Assembly: GCA_003445095.1 (NCBI GenBank)
Contig: DLVS01000278.1
Span: 1-9,012 of the forward strand
Direction: 5' to 3'
Source: Verrucomicrobiales bacterium
GTDB taxonomy: Bacteria; Verrucomicrobiota; Verrucomicrobiia; Limisphaerales; UBA9464
Length of the DNA: 9,012 nucleotides
Part shown: in pieces, positions 8,706 through 9,012 of the stretch
How positions within the stretch are numbered: position 1 is the first letter of the stretch
Layout of the letters: every line of letters starts with the position of its first letter
Translations under genes and position numbers: made by a program
Notes under the pieces: generated by a model
Database searches by the model: none
The model's input: only the letters and a program-made list of their open reading frames with translations
Told to the model about the DNA's origin: nothing

Positions 8706-8733
8706 GGTAGGGATGGCGCTCTACGCCGTCCCC
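8706..8733. repeat. REP-like intergenic hairpin, copy B
   Basis: GGGATGGCG (8710-8718) pairs with CGCCGTCCC (8724-8732) over nine positions (one T-G wobble) around a CTCTA loop. The 28-nt unit begins GGTAGGG and ends CCCC, exactly like copy A at 1267-1294. It starts 15 nt after the CotH stop codon. There is no T-run after it, so it is not a classical intrinsic terminator, although a stem like this can stabilise an mRNA 3' end. A second weaker stem, CGAGG (8691-8695) with CCTCG (8702-8706), sits just before it. Confidence 0.5.
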
Positions 8734-8864
8734 GGCCCACGCGCTCCCAGATTGGCGGGAATGGCTGGAAGTGCAGCCACCGGATTGGAACCCGGTGTGT
8801 TTTGCGCCACGGCGGCGATCACGAGGGCCAGTGAGCAAGGAGCAACTCGCATCGGCAATTTCAT
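8721..8864 (-). CDS. Doubtful short ORF with signal-peptide-like N-terminus (47 aa)
   Basis: The ATG at 8862-8864 opens a 47-codon frame starting MKLPMRVAPCSLALVIAAVA, with a basic start, a hydrophobic core and a plausible cleavage site after AVA, followed by a Pro/Ala-rich tail. The frame ends in a TAG located in the loop of REP-like copy B, so its last residues are encoded by repeat sequence. An AAGGAGA lies upstream but about 23 nt from the ATG, too far for normal use, and nothing closer is a good start. It may be a real small exported peptide, the remnant of a longer exported protein cut by the repeat, or chance. No family is recognised. Confidence 0.25.
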   Translation of the reverse strand: MKLPMRVAPCSLALVIAAVAQNTPGSNPVAALPAIPANLGARGPGTA

Positions 8865-8988
8865 GGCATTGGGGTTGGAAGAAATGTCTCCTTATAAAAG
8901 AGCTCCGTCGAGCAAGCGGTCGTTGGCTCGCCGGGAAGCCCGCGTGATCAGTGCCGTACCCCGCGAGGCAGCGGATCGGTGTGACCAC

Positions 8989-9012
8989 CTTTTGTTGCAC
9001 CTGCAACAAAAG
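8989..9012. promoter_or_regulatory. Perfect 11+11 inverted repeat at the window edge (candidate operator)
   Basis: CTTTTGTTGCA (8989-8999) and TGCAACAAAAG (9002-9012) are exact reverse complements separated by CC. On both strands the T-run is at the outer 5' side and the A-run at the outer 3' side, the reverse of an intrinsic terminator, so a binding site for a dimeric regulator fits better. The repeat reaches the last base of the window and may extend further: 8988 is C, so a G at 9013 would continue it. The regulator is not identifiable. Confidence 0.45.

Noticed and set aside
8886..8899. TTTTATAAGGAG on the minus strand as a promoter or ribosome-binding site for the small ORF
   Set aside because: No -35 element at proper spacing, and the GGAG is about 23 nt from the ATG with no other start codon at a suitable distance.
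8587..9009. A 140-codon minus-strand ORF overlapping the CotH 3' end
   Set aside because: Overlaps about 100 bp of a well-supported gene, passes through the REP-like hairpin, and its Arg/Ser/His-rich product has no recognisable domain.
8713..9012. Plus-strand frame open from ATG 8713 to the window end
   Set aside because: Begins inside the REP-like hairpin, lacks a well-spaced ribosome-binding site at any ATG, and encodes the edge palindrome. Retained only as an open question in the findings.
1..9012. CRISPR array, tRNA/rRNA, insertion sequence, phage or defence system
   Set aside because: No regularly spaced direct repeats, no cloverleaf or rRNA-like segments, and no transposase, integrase, nuclease or toxin-like ORF on either strand.

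Overview
The window reads like a high-GC Gram-negative bacterium, most plausibly a member of the Verrucomicrobiota (Pedosphaera/Limisphaera-like) or a close PVC relative. This is inferred from the mix of protein families: a giant propeller-sensor histidine kinase with LamG and carboxypeptidase-regulatory-like modules, a secreted CotH-type protein with a lamin-tail domain, and a REC-linked class III cyclase. No ribosomal or other taxonomic marker is present, so the assignment is provisional.

Layout. (1) 1-1239, plus strand: the 3' part of a response regulator/adenylate cyclase gene. Its reading frame is open to the left edge, and the first visible residues look like the second helix of a histidine-kinase dimerisation domain, so the true start lies outside the window. 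(2) 1240-1436: a short convergent intergenic gap holding a REP-like hairpin that runs directly into a strong intrinsic terminator for the cyclase. (3) 1437-5966, minus strand: one intact 1509-codon gene for a membrane-anchored sensor histidine kinase with a very large periplasmic ectodomain. (4) 5967-6467: about 500 bp of divergent non-coding DNA between the kinase and the next gene, with one nested hairpin but no convincing sigma-70 promoter. (5) 6468-8690, plus strand: a secreted CotH-family protein with an Ig-like segment and a C-terminal lamin-tail domain. (6) 8691-9012: a second copy of the REP-like hairpin directly after the CotH gene, a doubtful short minus-strand ORF with a signal-peptide-like start, and a perfect 11+11 palindrome at the right edge.

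How the parts may work together. The kinase has transmitter domains but no receiver or DNA-binding output of its own. The convergent neighbour has a receiver domain fused to a cyclase with a complete set of class III catalytic residues. A local route from an extracellular polymer signal, through phosphotransfer, to cAMP is therefore possible, but only proximity supports it. The CotH protein is divergently transcribed from the kinase and could share its control region.

Nothing here is a clear mobile element, CRISPR array, RNA gene or defence system. The most unusual signals are the kinase ectodomain architecture, the two REP-like hairpins related by compensatory base changes, and the edge palindrome.
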